Source: Haloferax sp. Q22 (GTDB taxonomy: Archaea; Halobacteriota; Halobacteria; Halobacteriales; Haloferacaceae). From it: a stretch of 64,000 nucleotides of DNA. Under the pieces are notes generated by a model. That model searched no databases. It was not told where the DNA came from and worked only from the letters and a program-made list of their open reading frames with translations. The DNA is taken from NCBI RefSeq assembly GCF_001482285.1, contig NZ_LOEP01000014.1, forward strand, positions 118,443 to 182,442, written 5' to 3'. Shown here one piece after another: positions 16,969-25,851 of this stretch (positions are counted from its first letter, which is position 1; each line of letters begins with the position of its first letter). A program made the translations under genes and the position numbers.

Positions 16969-19118
16969 GCGCTCCCACCACTGCAACCGACGCCGAGGCC
17001 GACGACGGCCCGCTGCTCGACGTGCGCGGACTCAGAACCGAGTTCCGCACCGAGGGCGGCCCCATCGTCGCCTCCAACGAAGTGTCGTTCTCGCTCGACC
17101 GCGGCGAGACCATGGGGCTCGTCGGCGAGTCGGGCGCGGGCAAGTCCGTGACCGCCCGGTCGCTCATGCGCCTCATCGACTCGCCCGGCGAAATCACGGG
17201 CGGGCAGGTCGTCTTCAACGGGGAAGACCTCCTGCAGAAGACGGAAGCCGAGATGCGCGACATCCGCGGCAACCGAATCGCGATGATTCCGCAGGACCCG
17301 ATGTCGTCGCTCAACCCGGTGATGACCGTCGGTGAGCAGATTACGGAGACGATTCGCCGCCACCAGGTCGTCTCGAAGTCGGAGGCGCGCCGCCTCGCCA
17401 TCGAGTCGATGGACGACGTCGGCATCCCAGACGCCGAAGAGCGCATCGACGACTACCCCCACGAGTTCTCCGGGGGGATGCGCCAGCGCGTCCTCGTTGC
17501 CATCGGCTTCTCCTGCGAGCCGGACCTCATCATCGCCGACGAGCCAACGACCGCGCTCGACGTGACGACGCAGGCGAAGATTCTCGACCTGCTCAACGAG
17601 ATGCAGGAGCGCGAGGGGACGGCCGTGCTGATGATCACCCACAACCTCGGCGTCGTCGCCCAGACGTGTGACCACGTCGGTGTCATGTACGCCGGGAACC
17701 TCGTGGAGACTGCCGAACTCGGCGACCTGTTCGACCGGCCGCGGCACCCCTACACCCGCGCGCTCATCGACTCCATCCCGGAGGTCGATACGGACTACGA
17801 CGAACTGCCGACGCTCGACGGTGCGATGCCCGACCTCGGGAATCTTCCGAGCGGGTGTAACTTCGCTCCGCGGTGTCCCCACGCCACCGAGGCGTGTCGG
17901 ACCGGCGGCGACCCGTCGCTCGACGCCGTCGGTGACGACTCGTCGCGCGCGGCGTGTCTCCACGCCGCCGACCTCGACCTCTCAGAGAGCACGGTCCCCG
18001 AAGCCGGGACCGGCCGCCGCGATATCGACCGCAGCGGCCAGCCGCTGTTCGAGGTGCGGAACCTGAAGAAGTACTTCAACGCCGGCGAGGGCGTCTTCGG
18101 CAACGTCCACCTCTCGTGGGAGGGCGGCGGCCTGCCGACCGTCGAGCGGCGGCACGTCAAGGCCGTCGACGACGTGAGCTTCGACGTCTACCCCGGCGAG
18201 ACCGTCGGGCTCGTCGGCGAGTCCGGCTGTGGCAAGTCCACGGTCGCTCGCACCGCGCTCCGACTCCTCGAACCGACCGACGGCGAGGTGTATTTCGAGG
18301 GACAGCCGCTCCACGAACTCGGCTCCTCGGAGATTCGGAGTCTGCGCCGCGAGATGCAGATGATATTCCAGGACCCCCAGAGTTCGCTCAACCCACGGAA
18401 GACCGTCGGCCAAATCGTCGGGCGCGCGATGGAGAAACACGGCATCGCCACCGGCGAGGAAAAGCGCGAACGCGTGGGCGGCCTGCTCGAACGCGTCGGC
18501 CTCTCGCGGGCCGCCGCGAGCAAGTACCCCCACGAGTTCTCCGGGGGCCAACAACAGCGCGTCGCCATCGCGCACGCGCTCGCGGTCGAACCGAAGCTCA
18601 TCGTCTGCGACGAGCCCGTCTCGGCGCTCGACGTGAGCGTGCAGGCGCAGATTCTCAACCTCCTGAACGAAATTCAGGAAGACGAGAACATCTCGTTCCT
18701 GTTCATCTCGCACAACATCGGCGTCATCCGGCACATCTGCGACCGCGTGGCCGTGATGTACCTCGGGAAGATCGCGGAGTTCGGGAGCATCGAGCAGGTG
18801 TTCTCGCCGCCGTTCCACCCCTACACGGAGAGCCTCCTGTCAGCGGTCCCCCACGCGAACCCGGACCGTGAGACGGACCGCATCTTGCTTGAGGGGAGCG
18901 TCCCGAGTCCCATCAACCCGCCGTCGGGGTGCCCGTTCCAGACGCGCTGTCCGAAGAAAATCGGCGACGTCTGCGAGCAGGACCTTCCGGAACTCGAAGC
19001 GGTCGACGGCGGCGACCACTACATCTCCTGTCACCTCTCCGAGGAGGAAATGAGCCAGCGTGATTCCTTTATCACGCCGTCGAAGCGCGCGGAGACCAGT
19101 CCGGCCGACTCGGACTGA
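16965..19118 (+). CDS. fused oligopeptide ABC ATPase (DppD-DppF in one chain)
   Basis: A 717-residue protein with two complete ABC ATPase units. The first has Walker A GESGAGKS (residues 54-61), signature FSGGMRQR (169-176) and Walker B LIIADEPTTALD. The second has GESGCGKS at about 418-425, FSGGQQQR and LIVCDEPVSALD. Each is followed by the oligopeptide-type C-terminal cysteine cluster (CNFAPRCPHA and CPFQTRCPKK), where an iron-sulfur or zinc site is usual. In most bacteria these are separate DppD and DppF subunits of about 330 residues. The protein drives the permease pair with ATP. Its end is 46 bp from the convergent DUF1028 gene. Confidence 0.94.
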   Translation: MSAPTTATDAEADDGPLLDVRGLRTEFRTEGGPIVASNEVSFSLDRGETMGLVGESGAGKSVTARSLMRLIDSPGEITGGQVVFNGEDLLQKTEAEMRDIRGNRIAMIPQDPMSSLNPVMTVGEQITETIRRHQVVSKSEARRLAIESMDDVGIPDAEERIDDYPHEFSGGMRQRVLVAIGFSCEPDLIIADEPTTALDVTTQAKILDLLNEMQEREGTAVLMITHNLGVVAQTCDHVGVMYAGNLVETAELGDLFDRPRHPYTRALIDSIPEVDTDYDELPTLDGAMPDLGNLPSGCNFAPRCPHATEACRTGGDPSLDAVGDDSSRAACLHAADLDLSESTVPEAGTGRRDIDRSGQPLFEVRNLKKYFNAGEGVFGNVHLSWEGGGLPTVERRHVKAVDDVSFDVYPGETVGLVGESGCGKSTVARTALRLLEPTDGEVYFEGQPLHELGSSEIRSLRREMQMIFQDPQSSLNPRKTVGQIVGRAMEKHGIATGEEKRERVGGLLERVGLSRAAASKYPHEFSGGQQQRVAIAHALAVEPKLIVCDEPVSALDVSVQAQILNLLNEIQEDENISFLFISHNIGVIRHICDRVAVMYLGKIAEFGSIEQVFSPPFHPYTESLLSAVPHANPDRETDRILLEGSVPSPINPPSGCPFQTRCPKKIGDVCEQDLPELEAVDGGDHYISCHLSEEEMSQRDSFITPSKRAETSPADSD

Positions 19119-19163
19119 CGCCGCCCGCGCGGTCTCTTCTCAGTATTTGACGCCGAAGTCGGG

Positions 19164-19853
19164 TCAGTACTTGACGCCGAAGTCGAGAATTTCGTCGGGG
19201 TAGTCGCCGAACTGTGCGTCCGTCTCCCGTCGAATCTGGGCTTTCGCGCGCCGCGCCTCCGCGAGCAGGTCCCGGAGGTCGGACACCGGTTCGTCGGCGA
19301 GGTCGACCCGGAGGTTGTGGTAGAACTCCGGCGTCGGCGCGTGAACGAGCAGTGCGGCGCTCATCTCGCCGCGGTCGTCGCCGCCCGCCGCCTCGCCGGC
19401 TTCGAGCGCCGAGACGAGTCGCTCGGCCATGTCGCCGTCGGCGGACTCGTAGGCCTCGGCGGTCGTCTCGACGACCGCCTCGCTGGCGAGCATGTTGCCC
19501 GCGACGGTGTAGTCGTCGCCGACGCGGTGGCCGGCCCACGAGACGCACTCGCCGCCGGTGAAGGCGAACTCCTCGCCCGCGCCGACGCCGTGGACCTGTC
19601 GGTACGCGGCGTGGTTGTCGTGGTCGAGGAGAGCTTCGAAGGCGTCGTCGATGCGCTCGCCGGCTTCCGCGCGGGCGACCGCGTCGCGGCCGTGTTCGGT
19701 CTTCGTGTACGACTGCGTGACCGCCGCGCCGCCGGCGCTCACGTAGGGGCAGGTCGCGCCGACGGCGACGGTGCCAGTCGTCACCGCCGCGCCGAAGACG
19801 TTCGCCTCGGGGTCGCGCGCCGCTATCGAGAAGGTTCCTGGGACGTGTCGCAT
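19164..19853 (-). CDS. DUF1028 family protein (Ntn-hydrolase-like)
   Basis: About 229 residues. The whole length follows the DUF1028 pattern: TFSIAARDPEANVFGAAVTT near the N-terminus, then ATCPYVSAGGAAVTQ, the block with EFAFTGGECVSWAGH, GNMLASEAVV, and LEAGEAAGGDDRGEMSAALL. Family members have an Ntn-hydrolase-like fold and often sit next to peptide transporters and amidohydrolases, as here, so a role in peptide or amide breakdown is likely. ATG 19853 is preferred. A GTG eight codons upstream (19877) is possible, but a TATA-like TATTTAC at 19887-19893 fits the shorter form. Confidence 0.85.
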   Translation of the reverse strand: MRHVPGTFSIAARDPEANVFGAAVTTGTVAVGATCPYVSAGGAAVTQSYTKTEHGRDAVARAEAGERIDDAFEALLDHDNHAAYRQVHGVGAGEEFAFTGGECVSWAGHRVGDDYTVAGNMLASEAVVETTAEAYESADGDMAERLVSALEAGEAAGGDDRGEMSAALLVHAPTPEFYHNLRVDLADEPVSDLRDLLAEARRAKAQIRRETDAQFGDYPDEILDFGVKY

Positions 19854-20258
19854 GGTTCGGTACTGCGCTTCGGTCACGCTCGCGCGGTAAATACTCTCCC
19901 TCTCGCGGGGCGGACCGGTGACGCGGGTGGTATCCGAGCGCAGCGTAACAGTTAGTTCCCTGTCAAACCCCGCCCCGGGTCCCGTGTCCTGTTTCTATTC
20001 TCGACTGCCACAATAGAATTCCCAATAAAATACATTATTGCTCAGCGCAATATCTTATTTATCGGAGTTTCTTATCCGGATGTTTTTGAAATAGACGTGA
20101 ATAATTGCATTGTCATCCCAGATTCGAGCTGAGCGGAAAAGCTAATCTGGGGGCCGTTCTGCGGTGGCGTAGTATTTGTGTTGACGGGCAATACCACGTG
20201 TCTCTCGGGCTGGCGGTCGTCTCCAACGCTTATGTTGTCGCGGTGGCAAGACCGACGT
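19854..20258. other. AT-rich intergenic region
   Basis: About 400 bp. The stretch 19990-20110 is unusually AT-rich for this genome and contains several TATA-like strings. A hairpin lies at 20117-20151. No frame looks coding. It could carry a small RNA or old mobile DNA, but nothing here identifies one. Confidence 0.45.
20117..20151. repeat. hairpin with 8-bp perfect stem
   Basis: CCCAGATT at 20117-20124 pairs perfectly with AATCTGGG at 20144-20151. Inside, AGCT pairs with AGCT to extend the stem across a small bulge. It stands in a geneless AT-rich region about 110 bp before a small membrane protein gene. It may be part of an RNA or the end of a lost IS200/IS605-like element. Confidence 0.45.
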
Positions 20259-20453
20259 ATGAGACTGGGTATCGGTCGAACCGGCGTGGCGATTCTCGTC
20301 GCGCTGTTCGTCATCCTCGGTGCGGAGGACGTGTACGTCTGGGCCGTCGCCGGAACCGTTCCCGGAGTCGAGTTCTTCCTGGCGCTCGTGTTCGTTCTCG
20401 CCGTCGCATTCGTGGCGATTCGGGAGGCACGGGCGCACCCGCCGAGTCGGTAG
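20259..20453 (+). CDS. small two-helix membrane protein, hypothetical
   Basis: A 64-residue frame with two strong hydrophobic segments, GVAILVALFVILG and VEFFLALVFVLAVAFVAI, separated by a short acidic turn, and a basic-polar tail. The ATG at 20259 begins MRLGIGRTG, which fits a positive inside start. The codon use is normal for the genome. It is 33 bp from the convergent SprT-like gene. I do not recognise a family. Confidence 0.6.
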   Translation: MRLGIGRTGVAILVALFVILGAEDVYVWAVAGTVPGVEFFLALVFVLAVAFVAIREARAHPPSR

Positions 20454-20485
20454 TCGTTGGGCGGTCGGAACGTGGTTTTCGCCCG

Positions 20486-21082
20486 CTAGTCCTGCCGCTC
20501 CCGGCAGTCGAGCGGCGCTTCACAGCAGGCGGATCGATAGGCGGACGACTCGCGGACCAGTTTGCACTCGCGGTAGCGGTAGGCGACGTCCGCGCCGCAG
20601 GCCTCGCAGGTGAGGGTGTACTTCGGTTCCGCGAACCGGCGGACGCGGACCGGCGCGTCGACCGCCTCGGCGCGGCGCTTGAACGCCGGGCCGTGGTCGG
20701 TCGCGCCGAACGCCTGAAACTGCTCGACGTGAACCAGTTCGTGTCGGAGCGTCGCGGTCCACTCCCCGCGGTCGAACGACTCGAACGCCCGCCACGACAG
20801 CGACATGGTACACGTGGGTGCGATGTCGAGTTCGACCGACTGCGAGGACGTGCCGGTCCACCGCCTCGGCTCCCCGACCTCCGCGTCGTCAACGTTCGGT
20901 GTCTTCACCGCCGCCGCCCGCCGCTTCGCGCGGGTAGACACTTCCCACTGGACCCGGTGTAAGTCCACGTCGAAATCGTATTGGCTCGCCGCGTGGCGGC
21001 AGTACGTCCGTGACCAGCTCACCAACTCGTCGCCGGTTTCGATAGCGTCGTACCCGCCGGGGCTCCCATCTTCGTGTCCCAC
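20486..21082 (-). CDS. SprT-like zinc metalloprotein
   Basis: About 198 residues. The HELVHVEQFQAFG segment is a zincin motif (HExxH) and GPAFKRRAEAV supplies the following H-x-xx-F-type region (DHGPAF). A C-terminal zinc ribbon follows, with YTLTCEACGADVAYRYRECK and a late CC pair. This is the SprT/Spartan-like fold, which in other organisms cleaves DNA-protein crosslinks; haloarchaeal members are not characterised to my knowledge. GTG 21082 is the preferred start, with other GTG/TTG codons up to 21136. No ATG is available before the domain. Confidence 0.8.
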   Translation of the reverse strand: MGHEDGSPGGYDAIETGDELVSWSRTYCRHAASQYDFDVDLHRVQWEVSTRAKRRAAAVKTPNVDDAEVGEPRRWTGTSSQSVELDIAPTCTMSLSWRAFESFDRGEWTATLRHELVHVEQFQAFGATDHGPAFKRRAEAVDAPVRVRRFAEPKYTLTCEACGADVAYRYRECKLVRESSAYRSACCEAPLDCRERQD

Positions 21083-21144
21083 GATTCCGAGCCGTGGTTC
21101 GGAGCGAGCCGATATGTGTGTTGTGCCCACCCGCAACGGTCACC

Positions 21145-21234
21145 GACGAGCGGTGTTGATTCGGGTGTGGGTGTGGATTAGTGCGGGTATGGATGTTGGT
21201 TCGGGTGTGGGTGCAGGTGTGGACGCGGTCAGGC
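21145..21234. repeat. GGGTGTGG-type short repeats
   Basis: The segment between the SprT-like and phosphohexomutase genes is a run of degenerate GGGTGTGGGTG-like units (TTCGGGTGTGGGTGTGG at 21160-21176, TTCGGGTGTGGGTGCAGG at 21202-21219). It is G-rich and purine/T biased on the plus strand. It may form unusual structure or be slippage-prone. Confidence 0.5.
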
Positions 21235-22563
21235 GGTGAGCGTCGTTTTCTCGTCGGACACGAGCGCCCGCACCGCGTCGAACAGCCGCTTCGCGCTGTC
21301 TCGGGACGTTCCTTCGACGGTCGCGCGAAGCACGCGCTCGGTTCGGCTCGCCCTGACGACAAACCACGCGTCGTCGCGCTCGACGAAGATTCCGTCGTCG
21401 GTCCGAACGTCGTCGAAGCGTTCTTGGCACTCGGTCGCCAGTCGCGTCATCTCGCGGGCGCAGTTGTCGACCGCGAACGAGTCGAAAAACAGTGGGTACG
21501 CCGCCACGTCGCCCGCCTGCTCGGAGAGCGCGTCTCCCTCGTCGACGAGCCGCGCGAGGCGAATCGCCGAGAGCGTCGCGTCCGGGCAGGGCGACTCGGC
21601 CGGCCACTGGTAGACGCCGGTCGGCTCGCCGCCGAAGACGACGTCCGCGTCCGCAGCCGGTCCGGACCCCGGAATCCCGTCCATCTCGACCCGGACGATG
21701 CTCCCGCCCGCGTCGGAGACGACCTCTCCGATGCGACGGCTCGCCTCCAGCGGCACGGCGACGCGGGCGTCTCCGTCCGCATCGCGGACTGCCTCGCGTG
21801 CGAACAGCCCCAACAGCGCGTCTCCGCCGACGACCTCGCCGGTCTCGTCGACGGCCACGAGGCGGTCCGCGTCGGCGTCGTGAGCCAGACCGATATCGGC
21901 GTTCGAGGCCGCGACCGCTCGGCGGAGCGTCCCGCACGCATCGTCGCCCGCGGCGACCCGACGGCGCGGAAACGAGTCGTCTGCGGTTCCGTCGAGGCGC
22001 TCGACGTCGCAGCCGAGACGTTCGAGCGCCTCGGCCATGATGTCGTCGTCCCGCTCGCCAACGTCAACCACGACGCGCGTGTCGGAAACCGAAGTTCGTC
22101 CCTCGCAGAGATGGTCGAGGTGATGCGCCGTGGCGTCGTCCCAGCGACGTTCCTCGCCGATTTCGTCCCACGGGGCGACCTCGGCCGACGAGCCGTTGAC
22201 CCGGCGGACGACCCTACTCTGTCGCTCCCACGAGAGGCGCGAGCCGTCGTCGTCGAACAGTTTCAGCCCGGTGTCCTCGGCGGGGTCGCTGACGGTCGTC
22301 ACCGCCACGCCGGCGTCGCCGCCGAGTCGCCTCACGCCGTGAGAGACGGTTGGGCTCGCAACCGGTCCGAGTCGATGGACGGTGCCACCGCACTCGCAGA
22401 CGCCGGTTGCGACCGCATCCGCGAGGAGACGAGCGCTGTCGCTCGGGTCGTGACCCACGACGATTTCGTCACCCATTCCGGCGAGGGCGCGACCGGCTTT
22501 GAGGGCGAGTTTCGCGGTCACCTGCGTCCCGTACGAACCGCGAATGCGTGATGGTGCGAACAT
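21229..22563 (-). CDS. phosphohexomutase-like protein (PMM/PGM/GlmM family)
   Basis: A 444-residue protein with the four-domain phosphohexomutase layout. The start MFAPSRIRGSYGTQVT matches the usual GlmM/PMM N-terminus. The metal-binding loop is kept (DADADRLVAVD). The sugar-binding loop is GGEPTGVYQ instead of GE-x-S-GH, and the phosphate-binding loop near the end is VVRASRTERVLR. The phosphoserine loop, normally TASHNP, reads TTVSDPAEDTGLKLF: the serine remains but the HN pair is lost. It would interconvert hexose 1- and 6-phosphates for surface glycan precursors, possibly with altered specificity. It is 50 bp from the end of the GT-C-like gene upstream, so a co-transcript is likely. Confidence 0.82.
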   Translation of the reverse strand: MFAPSRIRGSYGTQVTAKLALKAGRALAGMGDEIVVGHDPSDSARLLADAVATGVCECGGTVHRLGPVASPTVSHGVRRLGGDAGVAVTTVSDPAEDTGLKLFDDDGSRLSWERQSRVVRRVNGSSAEVAPWDEIGEERRWDDATAHHLDHLCEGRTSVSDTRVVVDVGERDDDIMAEALERLGCDVERLDGTADDSFPRRRVAAGDDACGTLRRAVAASNADIGLAHDADADRLVAVDETGEVVGGDALLGLFAREAVRDADGDARVAVPLEASRRIGEVVSDAGGSIVRVEMDGIPGSGPAADADVVFGGEPTGVYQWPAESPCPDATLSAIRLARLVDEGDALSEQAGDVAAYPLFFDSFAVDNCAREMTRLATECQERFDDVRTDDGIFVERDDAWFVVRASRTERVLRATVEGTSRDSAKRLFDAVRALVSDEKTTLTA

Positions 22564-22612
22564 ACCCCACTGTCCGTCCAAGGGATGTTTACTATCGGTC
22601 GGATAATGTCGG

Positions 22613-24349
22613 TTAGCGTCGCTTAGCGTCTGACAAACCGGCGGCTTCGGTCGTCGAGGCGTCGGTATTGGTCTCGATGCCAGTGTCGGCGTTGGCATCA
22701 ATGCTCGCGTCGGCGTCGGTATGGTCCGACATGATTTCGTACACCACGACCCCGTCGTTACCGTAGACTCGTCGATACCGGGGACTGTCGGCGAGCGAGG
22801 CGCGAAGCCGCTCGGTCCCGTCTTCTTCGAGCCCCCGGACGGTGTACGTCCCGCGGGGGACGTACAGGTAGTCGGGCGAGACGCCGACGGACTCCATCGA
22901 CGCGGTCACGCAGGTCGCGTTCTCGCAGGTGCTCGCCGTTTTGAACGCCGAAATCTGGTCGTAGTACCTGTCGGGGCTCTTCCATTCGACGCCCCACGGC
23001 CCCACGAGCATCGTCCGCTTCGCGTAGTGCGGGAACAACTCGGCCGCGTCCGAGAGCACGACGAACGACGCGTTCGCATCGGTGTTGTTTCTCGCCCACT
23101 CCATGGCCTCCCGGTCGTCGTCGTCCATGAACGATGGGAGACTCGGACTGCCGTGGTGTGCCGCGCCGAGACCGCTCGCGGCGTAGAACCCGCCGAGGCT
23201 CGTCGCGACGACGAGAACCACGACCAGCGACGAGGCCATCAGCTGCCGGTTGTCGAGCGACCCGCGAACGCTGTCGGTCAGCCGCGGCACGACGACGCCG
23301 AACAGCACTGTCGAAATCATCATCGCGCCGGCGACGAACTGGAAGCGCTCCTTTCCGATGACGTACGCGCAGACGAAGAGCCAAAGCGGTAGCGTGAACT
23401 TCTTCCGAGAGCCGAGCACGGCTGTGGCGGCGAAGCTCGCGAGGAAGAACACCGTGACGACGGTCGGGTCCAGCGGATAGACGAACTGGTCGAGGAGCCG
23501 ACCGATGCCGCCGGCGATACCGCTGTGACTGCCCGCCGCGCCCGCGAAGGCCCCGATGCCGTGAGTGGTGACGACGTTGACCCACCATGGTGCGGCGAGG
23601 ACAAGTCCCCCGAGGGCCACCGCGGCACCGCTGACGAGGCCGGGGAGTGTCCGGTCGAGCATCGCGTAGAGGACGAGCCAACTGACGCCGAAGAAGACGG
23701 TGTACGTCGGGTGCGAGAGGACGGTCAGCCCGAAGCAGATGATACCGGAGCCGACCCACAGCGGCCGCCGAGTGCCGCGGCGGAACAGCCTCGCCCCGAC
23801 GTAAACCCCGCAGAGAGACAGGAAGAACGCGGACACGCGGACGATACCGCCGGCAGAGAGGTGCCACTGGAGAACCGGCGGCGTGACCGCGAGAATCGCC
23901 GTCGCGACCCCTGCCTGCCGCGGCGTCGGGAGGAGTTCGAGCGCGATGCCGTAGTACGGCACGAGATAGAGAACCGTGACGACGGTCGGGAGGACGAGGC
24001 TGAGCGTCGTCCCCGAGGCGCCGAGGTCGGTCAGGAACGCGACCACGTAGAACTGGAGCGGTGGGTACGCGAACGGAATCCCACCGTCGTAGTACGGTAT
24101 TGTCGTCGGGAGCGCGTAGCCGTTGGCTCGAATCTGCTCGGCGATTTCGAGGTACAGCCCGGACCCGTAGGCCGGGTAGTCGTGGGTCACCACGTACGTC
24201 ACCGAGACGACGAATCCGGCGATGAGGGCGAGTGCGAACCACGCGTGGCTCTCGCGGCCGAGGCCGGGAACGCCGTTGGTGAACGCGTTCGCGCGGCCCG
24301 GTGCCGCGGGGTCGAGACCGTTCGCCGTGTCGTCGGTCGTTGAGTTCAT
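22613..24349 (-). CDS. multi-spanning membrane protein, GT-C glycosyltransferase-like
   Basis: A 578-residue protein with about 11-12 hydrophobic helices between residues 35 and 400, then a soluble extracellular domain of about 140 residues and a low-complexity tail rich in D/A/T (TDADASIDANADT). The first loop after helix 1 contains HDYPAYGSGLYLEIAEQI and PYYDGGIPFAYPP. This resembles the acidic loop after helix 1 in lipid-linked sugar transferases of the GT-C fold. The substrate would be a polyprenol-phosphate sugar on the outer face. It lies 10 bp downstream of the arylsulfotransferase-like gene, so the two are co-transcribed. Confidence 0.65.
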   Translation of the reverse strand: MNSTTDDTANGLDPAAPGRANAFTNGVPGLGRESHAWFALALIAGFVVSVTYVVTHDYPAYGSGLYLEIAEQIRANGYALPTTIPYYDGGIPFAYPPLQFYVVAFLTDLGASGTTLSLVLPTVVTVLYLVPYYGIALELLPTPRQAGVATAILAVTPPVLQWHLSAGGIVRVSAFFLSLCGVYVGARLFRRGTRRPLWVGSGIICFGLTVLSHPTYTVFFGVSWLVLYAMLDRTLPGLVSGAAVALGGLVLAAPWWVNVVTTHGIGAFAGAAGSHSGIAGGIGRLLDQFVYPLDPTVVTVFFLASFAATAVLGSRKKFTLPLWLFVCAYVIGKERFQFVAGAMMISTVLFGVVVPRLTDSVRGSLDNRQLMASSLVVVLVVATSLGGFYAASGLGAAHHGSPSLPSFMDDDDREAMEWARNNTDANASFVVLSDAAELFPHYAKRTMLVGPWGVEWKSPDRYYDQISAFKTASTCENATCVTASMESVGVSPDYLYVPRGTYTVRGLEEDGTERLRASLADSPRYRRVYGNDGVVVYEIMSDHTDADASIDANADTGIETNTDASTTEAAGLSDAKRR

Positions 24350-24359
24350 GGAGTAGCTC

Positions 24360-25712
24360 TCACTTTCGTTTTCGAAGCGAGACGGGGTTCGTGAGCGAGA
24401 CGCGGTACGGGAGCCACCGCAGTTCGGCGGCGGCCCACGCGAGTCCGACAGCGAGGGCGAGACAGGACACCAGCAGCTCTGTGACGCCCATCCACTGCGG
24501 GAGGACGTAGTAGACGGCGTTCACGACCGGTCCGGGGAGTACCGACGACTGAGACGGGCTGCCGTCTCCGAGCGGCGAGCCACCGGCCGTCTGGTTCTGG
24601 AGGTCGAGTTCGTGTGCCGGCGGACCGCCGGCGCTCTCGTCGCCGGTCCCGAGCCGCTCGGCCTCGTAGGGGAACGCGACGGGGACGCTCCAGACGACCT
24701 CACCGGTCTCGTCCAGTTCGAACACGCGGTTGCCGTTCGAGTCAGTCACGAGCGTGTGCCCGTTCGGGAGTCTGTCCGCGTCGCGCGCCCACTGGAGTCG
24801 CTTGTCCTGCCAGACCCACGAGCGAACCCACTCGCCGTCGTCGTCGCGGTATTCGACGAGACGGTTGTTCTCAGAGTCGGCGACGAGGACGGCGTCGTCG
24901 CCGTCCGGGTTCTCGATGTAATCGGGATTGTGCTGTTCGTAGAGGACGTCGTGAGACCCGTTTCCGAGCGTCCGGTTCTCGACGAGACCGGTCTCGCGGT
25001 CGAGGTACACCACTCTGTCGTGGTTGCGGAGGCTGACCTGAATGAGCCCGCTTTCGAGCACCTCCACGTCGTTGAGGTGGGTCCAATCGGACGGATACGG
25101 CCCGCCGGTCGTCGCGGGGTCGAACGCCGCCTGCGCGTCCCATGACCACTCGACGATGCCCGTCGTCGTGTTCACGACGAACACGCGGTCAGCGGCGATA
25201 TCGGCGACGACGTACGTCGAATCGCTCAGCCTGTCGCCGTCGTGCCACCGCGTCGAGTGTTTCCCGACGGTCACGCGACTGTAAATATCCTCGACGTTCC
25301 CGGTGGTGAGGTTCACGCGCTCGATACCGTTTCGCGTGCACACGCTCTCGCCGCCGCACTCCTCGGGGGTCAGGTGGTCCGCGTAGAGGTACTCGACTGT
25401 CGCGTTCGTCCCCTCGACGGGGTCGACATCCCAGTAGCGAGTGTGGGAATCGTCGTAGTATCGCCGCTCACCGTCGGCTCCGAAGGCGACGAGTTCGGCG
25501 TTCGCTCGCGGCCCGTCGCTTTCCCGTCCGAGCCACGTGTTCGAATCGGTCGCGATGACGGTCGTCCCGTTCGCGGGCGCGACCCGTGCGCTCTCGCCGG
25601 TCGCGTCCGTCACCGCCGCGGTCGGCCGGCTCAGGTACGCAGCTCCGACGATACCCGTGCAGACGAGGAGGGCGACTGCCGCGGCGACTCGTAGATGCGT
25701 CCGCTCGACCAT
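24360..25712 (-). CDS. arylsulfotransferase-like beta-propeller membrane protein
   Basis: A 450-residue protein with an N-terminal helix (LRVAAAVALLVCTGIVGAAYL) and a C-terminal helix before a basic end. The external part shows arylsulfate sulfotransferase (ASST-like) propeller blades with repeated W/D/G text: HSTRWHDGDRLSDSTYVVAD, DWTHLNDVEVLESGLIQVS, QWARDADRLPNGHTLVTDSN. HLNDV and the RNHDRVVYLD blade match the family. In bacteria ASST moves sulfate between phenols; in haloarchaea sulfated surface glycans are known, so a role in glycan sulfation is an inference. It is the first gene of a three-gene minus-strand group. Confidence 0.75.
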   Translation of the reverse strand: MVERTHLRVAAAVALLVCTGIVGAAYLSRPTAAVTDATGESARVAPANGTTVIATDSNTWLGRESDGPRANAELVAFGADGERRYYDDSHTRYWDVDPVEGTNATVEYLYADHLTPEECGGESVCTRNGIERVNLTTGNVEDIYSRVTVGKHSTRWHDGDRLSDSTYVVADIAADRVFVVNTTTGIVEWSWDAQAAFDPATTGGPYPSDWTHLNDVEVLESGLIQVSLRNHDRVVYLDRETGLVENRTLGNGSHDVLYEQHNPDYIENPDGDDAVLVADSENNRLVEYRDDDGEWVRSWVWQDKRLQWARDADRLPNGHTLVTDSNGNRVFELDETGEVVWSVPVAFPYEAERLGTGDESAGGPPAHELDLQNQTAGGSPLGDGSPSQSSVLPGPVVNAVYYVLPQWMGVTELLVSCLALAVGLAWAAAELRWLPYRVSLTNPVSLRKRK

Positions 25713-25805
25713 TGCGTAGTCGTGGGTGGGTGGACGGTCTTACTATCTGGATGCTAAACCGCGGATGCGCCCGTGCCCACCGACGTGGAATCCGTCCACT
25801 CGGAC

Positions 25806-25826
25806 CTTACGCACGGAATAATTAGG
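25806..25826 (+). promoter_or_regulatory. shared surface-locus promoter element, copy 1
   Basis: CTTACG, then ATAATTAGG with exactly 8 nt between CTTA and ATAAT. It lies 26 bp before the ATG at 25852, at the position of a TATA box. Confidence 0.65.
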
Positions 25827-25851
25827 GTCCCGAGGGCGGGAATACGACACA

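Noticed and set aside
22591..22611. Plus-strand match to the shared promoter element (ACTATC...ATAATGTCGG)
   Set aside because: It lies between two minus-strand genes with no plus-strand gene downstream and has mismatches in both boxes. It is probably chance.
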